A DNA stretch of 64,000 nucleotides from Antitrichia curtipendula (taxonomy: Eukaryota > Streptophyta > Bryopsida > Hypnales > Leucodontaceae). The stretch covers positions 13,578,001-13,642,000 of the forward strand of contig OX579642.1 in NCBI GenBank assembly GCA_951230915.1. The letters run 5' to 3'. The notes beneath the pieces were generated by a model. That model was not told where the DNA came from and did not search any database. It saw nothing but the letters and a program-made list of their open reading frames with translations. Made by a program: the position numbers and the translations under genes. Positions 34,947 to 46,582 of the stretch are shown here, piece after piece (within the stretch, counting starts at the first letter, position 1; the number at the start of each line of letters is the position of its first letter).

Positions 34947-36326
34947 TCATTCAAATCGGCAGCATACCTTAGAGCAAGTGACGACGCATTGTATGTACCC
35001 ATTCCCCACTCTAAATATGGAACACTGGGTCACGTCAAACCCCAACGACTGCACAGCTTGAAGCAGAGCGCTCTGGAAATTTGGACGAGGCTTCTTCCAC
35101 ACCATCTCCATGACAACCTCCTCCTCTCCTATGTGCACGTGGATGTCGTTTATGGTGCCAGCACTAGTCACAATTACAGGATCAGCTCGCACCACGACGC
35201 CATCTGAGGAACCTGATAAGGGAGACTCGGACTTACAATTCTCGGGCGCCGACCACTGCTTCGTCAAGACGCATTGCAATGGGTTTACTACAGCTCCTAA
35301 TGGTCCACGAAGAGGAGCTAAGGACCTCATTTTCTTGCTCCGTATGCATGGTGACTGGTTGTAAGACGCCATGAACTTCAAGTCGGCACGACGATTTAGA
35401 AGTTGGGCTTTCTTCCGTTGCAGAGCTCCCACATACGAGATTGCGTCCTCCACCACCACTGCCCTCTCCCTCTGCCACCCCCCAAAACTCACTTCTTTCA
35501 GATAAATAATAGCGGACGCGTACCATTTGGCGACGATTTCTGGAATGTATTGTTGGTTAAGGTGCGTGCGAGAACTCGATTGCATCTCGTAGCTTGGGGT
35601 CAGAGATATTCCAGTGCTTTTAGCCACTGCAGTTCAAAACATTGAAATTCTATGAGCAAGGTCTGTGTGAGGTTAGTAAGGAGAGGCACATACTTTGGGC
35701 GCTGGAGGCAACAGCGAATCCAGAATCGAATACTTGGCCGACATGTCGTCTCTCCGCTGCCGCTCCCGAATGATGTGCTCCGCTGTCGTGGGCACCCGAT
35801 TCTCCTTTGATTTCGACCCCGCAGCATCAAGTCCTAATTCTTGTGGTCTCTTCTTCTTCTTGGGAGAACACTTCGGCTTGGCCGTTCCACTTCCACGCGA
35901 TCTCTTCGGCTTCACCTCTGGCGGAGTAATCGGTGCGGGAGAGGTGCACGTCGTGAGAGCCGGAAGTTCAAACCCTCTGGTTCCTGTCTTTACAGAACAA
36001 GGCCTGGTGTTCACCGCCAAGGGGTTTCGAAAGCAAGCGGGGGCTTGAATCGCAGAGGTCACAACTCGGATGGTCCTACTACTCTGAGCAGGCGAGAGTG
36101 GAATTGACACAGGATTCGGAGGCGAAAGAGATAGTAATAAAGGGTTCGGTTGGGAAGCAGGCGCCGCTTGTTCGGGGTCCAAGTTTATCTCCGGAAGCTC
36201 AATGTCGACGAGCATGGCATCCAGGCTGTGAATGGTCCCCTCGGGACCCGTGACGTCGTTCAGAAGGGTGCCACAGAATGGGGTTTGCCATTGAAACATT
36301 TCCTCCAATGAATCCACTAGCTCCAT
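34947..36326 (-). CDS. bHLH transcription factor with C-terminal ACT-like domain (two exons)
   Basis: Exon 1 is 36326-35694 (211 codons, ATG start) and exon 2 is 35471-34947 (174 codons, TGA stop), giving 385 residues. The intron starts GTATGT and ends GGTGGCAG; it is phase 0 and falls in the bHLH loop. Residues 1-150 are acidic then Pro/Ser-rich, followed by basic runs (KPKRSRG, KKKKRP). The basic region H-I-I-R-E-R-Q-R-R has the H, E, R pattern of E-box/G-box binders. Helix 1 ends LLPPAPK and helix 2 starts at RERAVVVEDAISYVGAL. Residues of about 305-380 resemble the ACT-like fold found behind the bHLH in several plant subfamilies (those with tapetum and meiosis regulators among them), usually a dimerisation module. 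The subfamily is not certain. No stops or frameshifts: this is the one gene here that looks functional and host-owned. Confidence 0.88.
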
Positions 36327-36642
36327 GATGAAGAGAGCGCTGTGATCGATTGCTCTAGCTAATACGAAAACACTGTCAAACGTTTCCTATTCTCAATTGA
36401 TGTTCGGTGCAAGCTAGCGTATTGAAATTGCCCTTCCCGCTTCATGTTGGAGATCACAAGGTGGAGGGCTGGGGGATTGACAGCTCCGGCGAGTCCGCAG
36501 GTAGTAGTTCAGAATCGATCCAACCAAGCGACACTTCGATAGTGATTATAGCGTCTAGTTTCAATTCGTTCATGCACTGCCTAAAGGATATTTATTGGCT
36601 TTCGGTGGTGCGGCACTTTTAGAGGTTTTCTCAAGGTGCATA

Positions 36643-36650
36643 ATTTATAG
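36643..36650 (-). promoter_or_regulatory. Possible TATA box of the bHLH gene
   Basis: On the minus strand this reads CTATAAAT, about 320 bases before the ATG at 36326, implying a leader of roughly 290 bases. It is a single AT-rich match without further support. Confidence 0.3.
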
Positions 36651-36659
36651 CGATCATTG

Positions 36660-38994
36660 GAATTCGACATTCATCCTGGATCAGGCTGTATTGTTTGGCT
36701 ATAGCTAGCTTTGGTATGACGTCGGTCGATCAGGTCAGAGCAGTTTGCCTATCTCTTATTTTGAAGTTTATTACTCTCACATGCCAATGCGTCATTGAGA
36801 TGTAGTTCTAATTATGAGGCGATCCCACAATGTGGTCTTGAAGGCTTCTAGAACCTGCAGTCTCCACACCTGCTCGAGCCTCTAGCTTTTAGACACCCTG
36901 CAAAAAATTGTCAATAAGAAATTCAAAATCTTTTATATAGGCACGGAGTAGTTTACAAGGGTGATTTCTTTACGTTGATTATCATGGAAAAAAAAAAAGT
37001 GAAACAAAAGAATTCACAGACTACACTATACCTTCAGATGTTTCACTTCAGGTGCCTTGGTGGAGTTCATCATAATAGGTCCTGTAAAAATACAATCTCC
37101 ATACTCAGATGGAAACCATGCGACAGGGTCAAGCTAAGCAGTCTAATTAACAGGCAGCCAAATGTGTACAATGTGCCCCCTCTTGACCATGCAATCTTCA
37201 CATCAAAATGACATTCCTTGACTGTTGGAATGGAAAAAGGAAAGGGACTTAAGTTATGTCTGCAACAAGAAAAGCAAAAATGAGGGGAAATGAAGATTGG
37301 CACTTGGGCTGCCCAGGAATTCAGCCTGGATTGGACGGAGTTGCCGTAAAGGCTAGCTGTAAGTTCAAAATTGTAGTCCACGTGCATCAGGAGTGACTCG
37401 TCCTGCTCACCAGCAAATTGAATGCTCACCAATAGTTTTGCTCCAGACTTCGACTTTTTTAAACAACTTGGACTCCATTTTCAGTTGAATTCGTGGCAGT
37501 GTCCTGTACGTGACTGGCTGGGATCGATGAGCCTCTGATCAGAGAGCTACTGAGTGCTTTCACATTGTTTGTGCTGAGCCACATGAATTTGTCATTTCTC
37601 GGGTTGGAACTGCGCCCCTTGGGACTGCATGACTGTATCCGGGACTTTGGGACTCTGGGTCCATTGGGACTGTGGCGGGACTTTCACGGACTTCAGTTGA
37701 CTGAAACGGAGTCTGTAGATATTAACCTGGAACTGAGCATGGAAGTGGTTGTAAGAATGGAAGAGAATGGAAGACAGAATATCCTGTCTAGAAGACATTT
37801 GAAAGCCTTCAATTTCACTTCTTGTCATACTATGACTCCAATTGGAAAAAAAGGGTAGGAAAAATGTATCATATAAAAAATTTGCAGCTTAAATATGAAA
37901 CACTTGCCCATTTTTTTCCCAAATAATGTGGTTCACTCTACTTCTAGGCATCTGCATTCTACAATTATTTAGGACCACAATACTTTTAAAACCCTTACAC
38001 ACTCGAAGAAGTTATTCATTTATATTTATTTTTGATGATCTTTTTAAATAACTTGAAGTGGTATTGAAAGTTTCATGCAGGTCATGAATTAGTTGTAGCA
38101 AAATGGATTGGAAGTAGTGTTGCAAATGTGGATCCAAAAATCGATACTTTGGAGCAGAAAAGCAAATAATAAAGAGAGAAATTAATCCAACAATTTTTTG
38201 TAAGGTGGCATAACTTAAGGGCTTATATAGGGAATTTCATTAAATTGGCACTAGTCCACAACTTGGGTAGTTTTTATAGTTCAAACCCGGTCTAAAATGT
38301 ACATTTGTCCTAAACATTTGAAATTTATACCATTCTTAGATGTTTGAAATCTATATTAGTCCTAGATGTTACTTTTATGATTCAAACCGTGCAGTCTAAA
38401 ATCTATATAAGTCCATTTAAGATTTCTGAAATTTATACGTGTCCTCGATGGCACTTTCATGATTCAAACCAATTGATCTAAAAATGGCACAAGGAATATC
38501 TCCATTTAAAGAAATTCTCCATTCATTCATATTGAGACCCACAATTGATTTCTAGGACTCAAGTCACTCAACCAACTGAACCAAGCGATATGTTTGCAAC
38601 AAAATTAGTGCAGACCAATTCAAAATAATGCAAAAAAAGTATTGTACTAAGGTTGTTGCAAGAAACACTTGTCCTATTCTTTGTCCCCTTGTCCTTAGAC
38701 GGGTACTTTTTGGTTCATAAATTTCGCATACTTTGTCTGGTTGGCATGAAATTTGGAGTGAAGGTAGTTACAAAAGTTTCAAACATTTTGTAATTTTTGT
38801 AATTTTTAAAAGATTAGTTTACTATTTTAAAGCTACCTCCAATTGGATTTCTACCTTCGGCATTTGGGGGGTGGGGGTGTTTAGTCCTATTTTCAACCCA
38901 AAAATGCGAATTGGAAACCACAAATTGGACATGAGGGAGGTTTAGGGTCCTTACAAGGATTGACGAGGAGATTTTGTGAAAAATAGAATACTAG
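36660..38994. other. Upstream intergenic region of the bHLH gene
   Basis: Only short unsupported frames. 38290-38490 contains three loose repeats of phrases like TTTGAAATTTATA and ATGATTCAAACC. Nothing else recognised. Confidence 0.4.
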
Positions 38995-38998
38995 AGTT

Positions 38999-39265
38999 AT
39001 GGTGTATTTAACTACTTCTAGACTATTCGATGAATTTTGGATTAAGCACAATCTATACAAGCATCGGGAATCTCTCGATCTATACAAACATCGGGAGATC
39101 TCCCGATGCTTGTATAGATCTCCCGATGTTTTGGATTGATCCTCTGATTAAAATTTAGATCTTCCATTGATTTAGATAGGTTCCCCAAAAATCAATCAAG
39201 AGATCTCCCAATGCCTAGTATGAATTCTGGACTTTCAAAAGTCCAAAAGTAGTTAAATATGGCAT
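38999..39265. mobile_element. MITE with ATGCCATATTTAACTA ends, copy 2
   Basis: The left end is ATGGTGTATTTAACTACTTC and the right end TAGTTAAATATGGCAT, flanked by the 4-bp duplication AGTT (38995-38998 and 39266-39269). It shares the CATCGGGAGATCTCC motif with copy 1 at 32278. Its core contains the perfect palindrome CATCGGGAGATCTCCCGATG near 39090, with further partial copies around it. Confidence 0.8.
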
Positions 39266-42200
39266 AGTTGCTCATAGGGGCTCAATGTGACCATTTTTTG
39301 CGCAAAAGCTCTAGAGAAGGAAAAAAAATTCCTAAAGGAATTTTAGGTGCAATGAGAGGCTTTCATTGTCAATAAAAATGGATTTTTTTTTGGGGGGGGG
39401 GTTGAAATTTTTTCCCATTTTTTAAAAATGAAAAGGGACACAGACCCTTTTTCTACTATTTTTTGTTATTTTTTGATGATAGTGCCTTCGGTAGTACCCC
39501 GCAACAATCCACAATATTATTGAGTACTCGTAAGTGCTTCATAGTGGGACCTCATCCTTGTACACCACCCCGCTTCAATGCCCTTACTATTGTTAGTACT
39601 CGCCACCTGTCAAAAACTCAAAATTGCAACTGTACTGAAATTCGAAATCGACGGTGGAAATTACTGTTACAATGCGTTGTCGTGATGTAGATAAATACAC
39701 TGTATAGAATGTGTGTTAATTTGTATTTTAAAGAGATTCTATAATTTGAAGGTCAAAACTTACTGGTGACGCTCCCAATGGCTTCAAGGTGATGCTTATT
39801 GCTAGTGGAGTTGTTAAAAAGACAAAAGCCCTGGACATGTTTTATTAGTTTGGAGTATTCTTTTGAGTTCATTTAGAATCTATGTGTGGATTTAGAGTTC
39901 GACTCTAGAATGTCAAACTAGAGGTTTTTTTATAGAGTCGCAAGATTCAGAGTCTCAACTAGAGGCTGAACTGGAGCTTTCCTTGTTACAGTTGCTAGTT
40001 CAACCAGCTCAGCCGGCAATTTCTGTACCAATGCCAATTTATTTGCAAGATGAGATTGGATCTTCTCGTCCGTTAAAGAACCCCCGCGTAAAGCAACATT
40101 GACATGGTAATCTCTAGAGAGATGCTCGTGCTTTAGTGATTCTACTTCAAATTGGATGTGTTGAACCGGGCACCCAAGAAATGGAATTTGAAAGAAGTTA
40201 TGAGAGCCTGAACGACGAACAATATTATTGTATGGTGAAGCCAATAAAAAGAAGCCCTAGCTACCAGCGTTGGTTAAAAGGACGTGAGCTCCCAAATTAT
40301 CACTTGGGATTTGTAGAATTATTTTTTTGGAAATTTTCAATTTAAAGTTAAGAAAAATATACAAAAAGTCATAAAAAGAGTGTAGAAACAAAATAGGGTT
40401 GTGACATACCCATTATAGTATTTGGTCTAGATTTGTGTTTAGACTTAGAATCCCACCAAACCTGGCCTAAAATTAAATAGAAAGATACGAACTGATTACA
40501 TTTTGAGGATTTGAGTCACATAGCCCCAAAAGGGCTAAATCTAACCATGAACGGGACAATTCATGGCTAAGTTGGTCCGAGGGATCCTCAACGAGGCCAC
40601 TAGGTCGGGTCCTAGAGTTAGGTTTAGAATTCTCCAAACCCCGATTGTTAGCATGTAAGAGCCACTGACGCAAGACCGGGCCGTGGAGGAATCTATAGTC
40701 CAAGAATGGTGTTCTAGGATAAATCCTGTGCTAGGAGTCCAACGACAAAATTGATTTGCCAAGATTCCTCTATTTGCAAAAGATTTCCGCACCATCGCTA
40801 GTTCAAGGAGATGGCCAATTTCATCTCCATTGACCAATCGTGTCAGGTACGGAAACGCACCTACACGTCCTTCACGTGACTCCCTGAGAGGTCACGTGAA
40901 AAATCCCGTCATCTTCCGACTTGTAGAAGAACCTTTTTTAGGTGGTCAACCCTGATAACTTCCAATAGGAATTTCATGGAAATTACCCAGGCTACAAGAA
41001 AATCTCACTAAAAATTAGACTAGCTTGTTTTATGTTAATAATACGCTCCGTAAAGTTTCATGACATTCCGATAGCGGCAAGTACCCAAACCGGCGAGATT
41101 CCTCGGGAATTAATTACGTAGCGGGGTCTCCGCCGCGTTGACCGGCATCCCGGGACCATACGATGGCGAAATGAAGTCAACCAAGAGTTCTTTCCGACTC
41201 TCTCACACCTACCGGAGACCCTAGGCTATTTACATTTCTCAAAATAGAAGACCCCCAAGATCTAGGATTTTATCATGATTTGGTTTTTAAACTAAATTAG
41301 TCTACGATGGGTTTTTGGCCTCGATATGGTGGATAGGGGGATTTTGGACTAAACACAGCGACCTGGAGCCAACGGCGCAATCCGTTTGACGATTGGAGTT
41401 AATCTCCAAAAATTAGGAAGTTGGTCCAACGTAGATAGATAAAAGTAGTTTTGTAGGATTAGGATGAAAATCTTTGAAGATGAGGATGAAAATCCAAGTT
41501 GATAAGGTTACCTTAGAACTCTAGAAGGAGGGGTGGGGCCTTGGAAACCTATTTAAGGTCCCCATTTTTCTCTCTAGAACACCGTCAATTGTTGTTTTGG
41601 ATCCGTAGGTCCAAGTTATTTTGGATATTTTGGCGTTTGAAGCCAAAAACCTCTACGGTATTTTTGGAGCACTTTTTGCTCCTTTTGTTGTTGTTTTTCA
41701 AGCTTCGAAGGTCCTTGGGGGTCCTTCTACCTTGCTTTGTACTCTTGGTGCTGTTGTTGTAAGATTGAGCGTCTTCTTATATGTTGCATGTCCTCTTTGT
41801 GTCCTTGTGAGCTAACCTTTGTGAAATTGGGAGTCTTTTGGTGGATCTTGTACTAATCCTAAAGCAACCCCCCACCGTACCTTAGCAATGCCGCTTTAGG
41901 GGGTCTTTAGCATATGAGCTTTGTGTAGCCACGTGGCCTTAACTCGTGTGTTTCCTCCATATAAATTTCTGACATCCCTCTGCTAATATTTTCCCTGTTG
42001 AGTGGGTCCCCCTCCGGGACGGCGGAGCCTTGACCCTACGTGTAGTTGTCTTGAAAACATTTTACCTTTTTTTCTCTTAAAGTCTCTCTCAGCGTGTAGA
42101 TCCCCTTTGGGAATGGTGAAGCTTTGAATTTGTAAACAAAATTTGGAATCCTAAAGTGTGTGTTAAAAGTTAGGCGGCGGAGCTTTGAACCCCCATAGTA

Positions 42201-42635
42201 TCAAAAAGTCCTAAAGTTGGTATTAAAACCAACCTAGCGGCAAAGCCTTGACCCTTTCCGGTGTCTCATTCCAAAGTCTAGTTTTCAAGACCTTTGTGGA
42301 AATCTCCAGAGTTTAACTTCCAAGATATGTAGGTTTGTAGAGAAGTCTAATTGTCAAGTTGTAGCAACCTAGCTTTCGTTGTCTTAAGCCAACAAGCCAA
42401 TTTCCCTTAGTTCTAAGTTCCCCACGGTTTGGCAACCCTTAGTTATTATTGCAAACAAACCCAACCCCATGTTAAATCCAGTCCCAAGTTCAACCCAAGG
42501 CCAAAAATCTAGAATTCCAGTTCAAAAAAAAGGAAAGAAACCGATCCAACCAGACCCCCCTGTCTAGTTAAAGAGTCGGGCTTTTGTTAAGGGATTGGGC
42601 TTCAGTCTAAGGCAGGGCTCAGTCTAGGGATCGCT

Positions 42636-42653
42636 GGGGGGGGGGGGGGGGGG
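42636..42653 (+). repeat. Homopolymer of 18 G
   Basis: An uninterrupted G run between CGCT and TCGTTGG. The exact length may be affected by sequencing. Confidence 0.9.
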
Positions 42654-43619
42654 TCGTTGGATCACTGAGTTCAGGGAGTCCATGGAGTCCAAGGGGTCCA
42701 AGGAGTCGGGAGTCCTTGAGGAGTCGGGGTCCCTGGGGAGCCGGGTCCTTCTTTTTTTTGGTTTTCTTTCGGTTCGGGTTCTAAATCTAAAATCTAGGGG
42801 TCGAGTTTATCTTGAAAAAAAAAACACTACCTCAAAATACCAAGAGAGGGGGGGGGGAAGGAAAAAAAGGGGGAAAAAAAAGAGGCCGCACATTCAATTG
42901 TCTTAGAAGAAAACCTTACATACAACCCTCACATATCACCTCTCTCCCTACACCAAATTGAAGCCAACAAGAATGAAGGAGGATTAGAAGAAGATAGGAT
43001 GACCTAGGAGAAGAGGGAGAGAGACGATAAATAGTGACCTAGGTTTAGCTAAGTAGGCGTTAGGAGGAAAATCTCGAGAATTCGTAGTGACCATTAGAAG
43101 GTGGAGTAGGATGACACAAATACAAGGTAGTGTAAGAAGCTAGGAGGGACATTAAAACCTCCTTGGGGTTTGAATCTATAGTATAAGACACCCATAAAAG
43201 TTTAGGTAGAATAGTGTTAGTGGAAAAAGAGAGAAAAGGAAAGAAAAGGAGAGAGAAGGGAAGGAGAAGGAAGGAGGAAGGGAAAGAAGAGGTTTAGATC
43301 GCACAGGGTCCTAATTTTCAAATCATAAGCGGTGAGCGTGGGAAAATTCAACCAAGACCAAGGACCACCATGGAGCATGGAGATGTGGACGTGGACGTGG
43401 ATGAAATTAATTTTGACACCAGCAGTGACGAGGTGAGTTTTTGAATCAATCCCTGATGTTTTTTCCTAATTAGCGTTGATTTTCTTTAAATTAGCCCTTA
43501 CACGTGATTAAATAAGCCGTGATTAGTACAAGTAGGTATTAAATTCAAGAGTGTTAAATTAGGGATTAGGTTAGAAGAAGAATCTAGGATCTAAACTAGG
43601 AATTAATTTAGGAATAGAA

Positions 43620-43885
43620 ATCTAGAGTTAATCTAGGAGTCAAATTCTCAAGCAAATATCTTAGGGTTAGTTTAGAAGTAAAATTTAGAGTTAATATTAG
43701 GAGTAAAAATCTAGGATTAAATTAGGAGTAAAAAATCTAGGATTAATTTAGGAGTAAAAATCTAGGATTAATTTAGGAGTAAAAATCTAGAGTTAAATTA
43801 GGAATAAAAACCTAGAGTTAATATTAGGAGTAAAAACCTAGAGTTAATATTAGGAGTAAAAATCTAGGATTAATTTAGGAGTAAA
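43620..43885 (+). repeat. About 25-bp minisatellite
   Basis: Around ten diverged units match TTAGGAGTAAAAATCTAGG followed by ATTAAT, with AGAGTTAATA as the alternative tail. Further decayed units extend to about 43540 on the left and 43990 on the right. Confidence 0.85.
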
Positions 43886-46582
43886 AAGCCGAGGATAAAA
43901 GTCAAAACATAGAGTCAAAATTGAAAGTAAAAATTAAAGTTAGCACTCCAGAAGTAAAAATCTAGAGTTACATTTAGAGATTAGAAATTAGAGTAAAAAC
44001 TAAGCTTAGGGTTAGCCGTAGAGTTAGAACTTCCGAGAGAAGTGTCAAACCTCAAAAGATAGTCTTAGAGGTTCATGGAAGGAACGTGAGGGTTCCCTTT
44101 TCACGTAGTTAGGGATGTTAGAAATGACGCCAACTACCCAGTCAACCCTAGACATAGGATAGATAGTTAGGGATTTAGGATTTACTATCACCCCTGATCA
44201 TTGCAATTAGTCGATTAGTTATCCATGTATTTCTAGTAGTTTCGTTGCCATCTACGACACTTAGGAGACGTTAGCAAAAAAGATCCATTGCTTGGAAGGC
44301 ACAGTGGACCACGCTCACAACACCCCCATATATTTAAAAGGTGGATAAAGGCATAGAACCTGGTCGATATTTGCTTGATTATCAAGGGTGGGTAATCTTG
44401 CGCCCACAAAGGACCAGTGAATCCTTTAATAAAGGTCGAACGTGTAGATTATGTCGCAAATACTATCAGGTGCACCCTCAAGTTCTTGCAGATGGAATAA
44501 CGTTTTTCTTCGACTTTAATTTTTACCTCTATTTGATTTTGGTTGAACTTTTAAAGGCTAATTTATAATTTTTATACTTTATTTGTATAACAGGAATTAA
44601 AAATTAGGAAAATAAAGATAGTTTACCTCCTAGTTTAGATCTTAGAAGTTTTTTGGCCTTGAAAGATGAATAGGAACTTACCTAGAGGCTTAGGTAGGCA
44701 TCTTCTTTCTCTCTTCTAGTCGGGTTTTGTGAGTAGTGTGGGTATGAGATGTATGTGTTGGAATTTGGAAGGCTGAAAATTCAAGCGTTCACAACTTTTG
44801 ATGTACAAATTATTTTGAAATGAAATTTTGAGGGTTCGTGCTTCATCTCATCATTGTTTCAAAAAGACATTACTTGTGTGATTTGAAGTTGGGAACAAGA
44901 AGTTACAAGCGCGTGAGTGAAAGAGAGTCTGTTGTTACCCGATAAAGAGGAACAAAGATTCGAGTGGCCACCGAAGTTTGTAGTTTTTGCTTGTGTCTTT
45001 GAAATTTTGGAGAGTTAGAGTGAACTTTTTTAGTTTTTTAGAAACTTATTATTCGAAGCAATTGAAGCTATGTAGAAAAAGATATGGATCTTTGAGTAGT
45101 AGAGGGTCTGTTGCCCTTATCATTTGAAACCCGAATCTTTGTAGAGCTATAGATTTTGTTTGAAGAACCACTTGCAAGTGAATTTTTTTGTGAAGATAAA
45201 AGAGTTTGTTAAATTTTTGAAAAGCTATTAAACTTTTAGTGTGATGAAAAAGTGAAGAAGTTATAGGTAGTGAAGCTAAGGAAGGTTTGATGCCTTCTTA
45301 TTTTGGGAAGAATATAGATAGGATGAGTGTATATTTGTGTTTTCTTTGAAGATTTGAAGACAAGAAGATGTGAAGACTTGAAGAATGAAGACTCATGTGT
45401 TATGATTTGTGTCTTGTTATTCCTAGCTTGTTTTGAAGGTTTGTTGTCTTTTTTTTGTTATTCCTAGCTGATTTTGGAGGCTTGTTGTTTTTATTTTTGC
45501 ATTGTAAACATTATTGCGGGTTAAGTGGGTATCCAATAATTATCCTATTTTGTGTTTATGGCGACAAAGTGGGATTGATCATCCACGTGGTCATTTTTTT
45601 ATGTTGTTTCTACTAGTGAGGCACGTTTGTTGGTCACCATGGGTTTGAAGTTTAGGAGCCTATCTTTTGGACAATTTAGTTCGTAGTTTGACCGGCCCGT
45701 TTTATCCGGCCGAAGCCTGTGGTTTCTTATTTCCTACTTTGACCTTTGAACCCATATACAGCTATTACATGATAGGCCTAAGGGAAGTTGTTTGAAGATT
45801 AGAAGACTAGAAAATTCAACTTAACCTCCAAGCAAATAATTCCTAGTTGCAGCCAGATATTCTGCATATTCCCAAAGCGCGTTCCTCTCTATCCAACAAT
45901 GTCGGCATAGTACTTGTATGATCGATAGTATTGCTAGTCTTGTGTGTTGAAAACACGTTTTTGACCAAGAATCGTGAAGTGTTTTTTGCAACTATCATGT
46001 ACTAAGGTTGTTGCAAGAAACACCTGCTGTTTTTGGTTCAAAATGGGCCTAGTATTGTAGTATTGTGACTTTTTAGAATTGTTAGAAAATGAATTAAAAC
46101 GTGGATAATTTATAAAGTATTAAAAATAGTTTGTCTCTCAAAGTTCAGACCTAGAAAAATTTATTTCTAAAAGTTATGCACAAAAAAAGAGTGATAGAAA
46201 ATACCAACAAAATAGATCAATAGTAAAAAAGAGTTAAAAAAAGTAATAAAACTCAAAAAATAAAGCTCAGAAAATCTATTTTTCCTAATTTGAAGGTGCT
46301 AACAAATTATGGAATATTGAAAATGCATAAATAAGAGGCAAAATGGTCCATAAATAAAAACAAGTAGTGGCCAATATATATATCCACAATTTTTACTTAA
46401 AGCAATGAAACATTGTAGATTAGAAAGACAAATACATTGATGATACAAAAGCAATACTATGCATTTCATTAAAAATAAGGCATAAGCTGTTGTGCATTTG
46501 TTGGTTGGTAGCTAAAGCATAATGAAATTCCAAAGCTACAATTTTAAAAAACTACTCCCTCCGTCCCAAAATGATCTTCCTG

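Larger units (their letters stand above)
39270..46552. other. Long non-coding region with low-complexity repeats
   Basis: No supported gene in about 7.3 kb on either strand. Between 42015 and 42250 a phrase like GGCGGAGCCTTGACCC recurs at least three times with substitutions. 42636-42653 is a run of 18 G, and 42830-42890 and 43210-43290 are purine-rich. The tandem array at 43620-43885 is listed separately. The stretch 41520-41600 (ATTTAAGG...TCTCTCTAG) could be a promoter-like part of an LTR, but no paired LTR, primer site or polymerase was found. Confidence 0.45.

Noticed and set aside
40942..40952. GTCAACCCTG resembling a hAT right end
   Set aside because: There is no GGACG-rich DNA next to it and no partner; likely chance.
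41500..44600. Possible LTR retrotransposon
   Set aside because: No paired LTRs, no primer-binding site and no polymerase motifs were seen.
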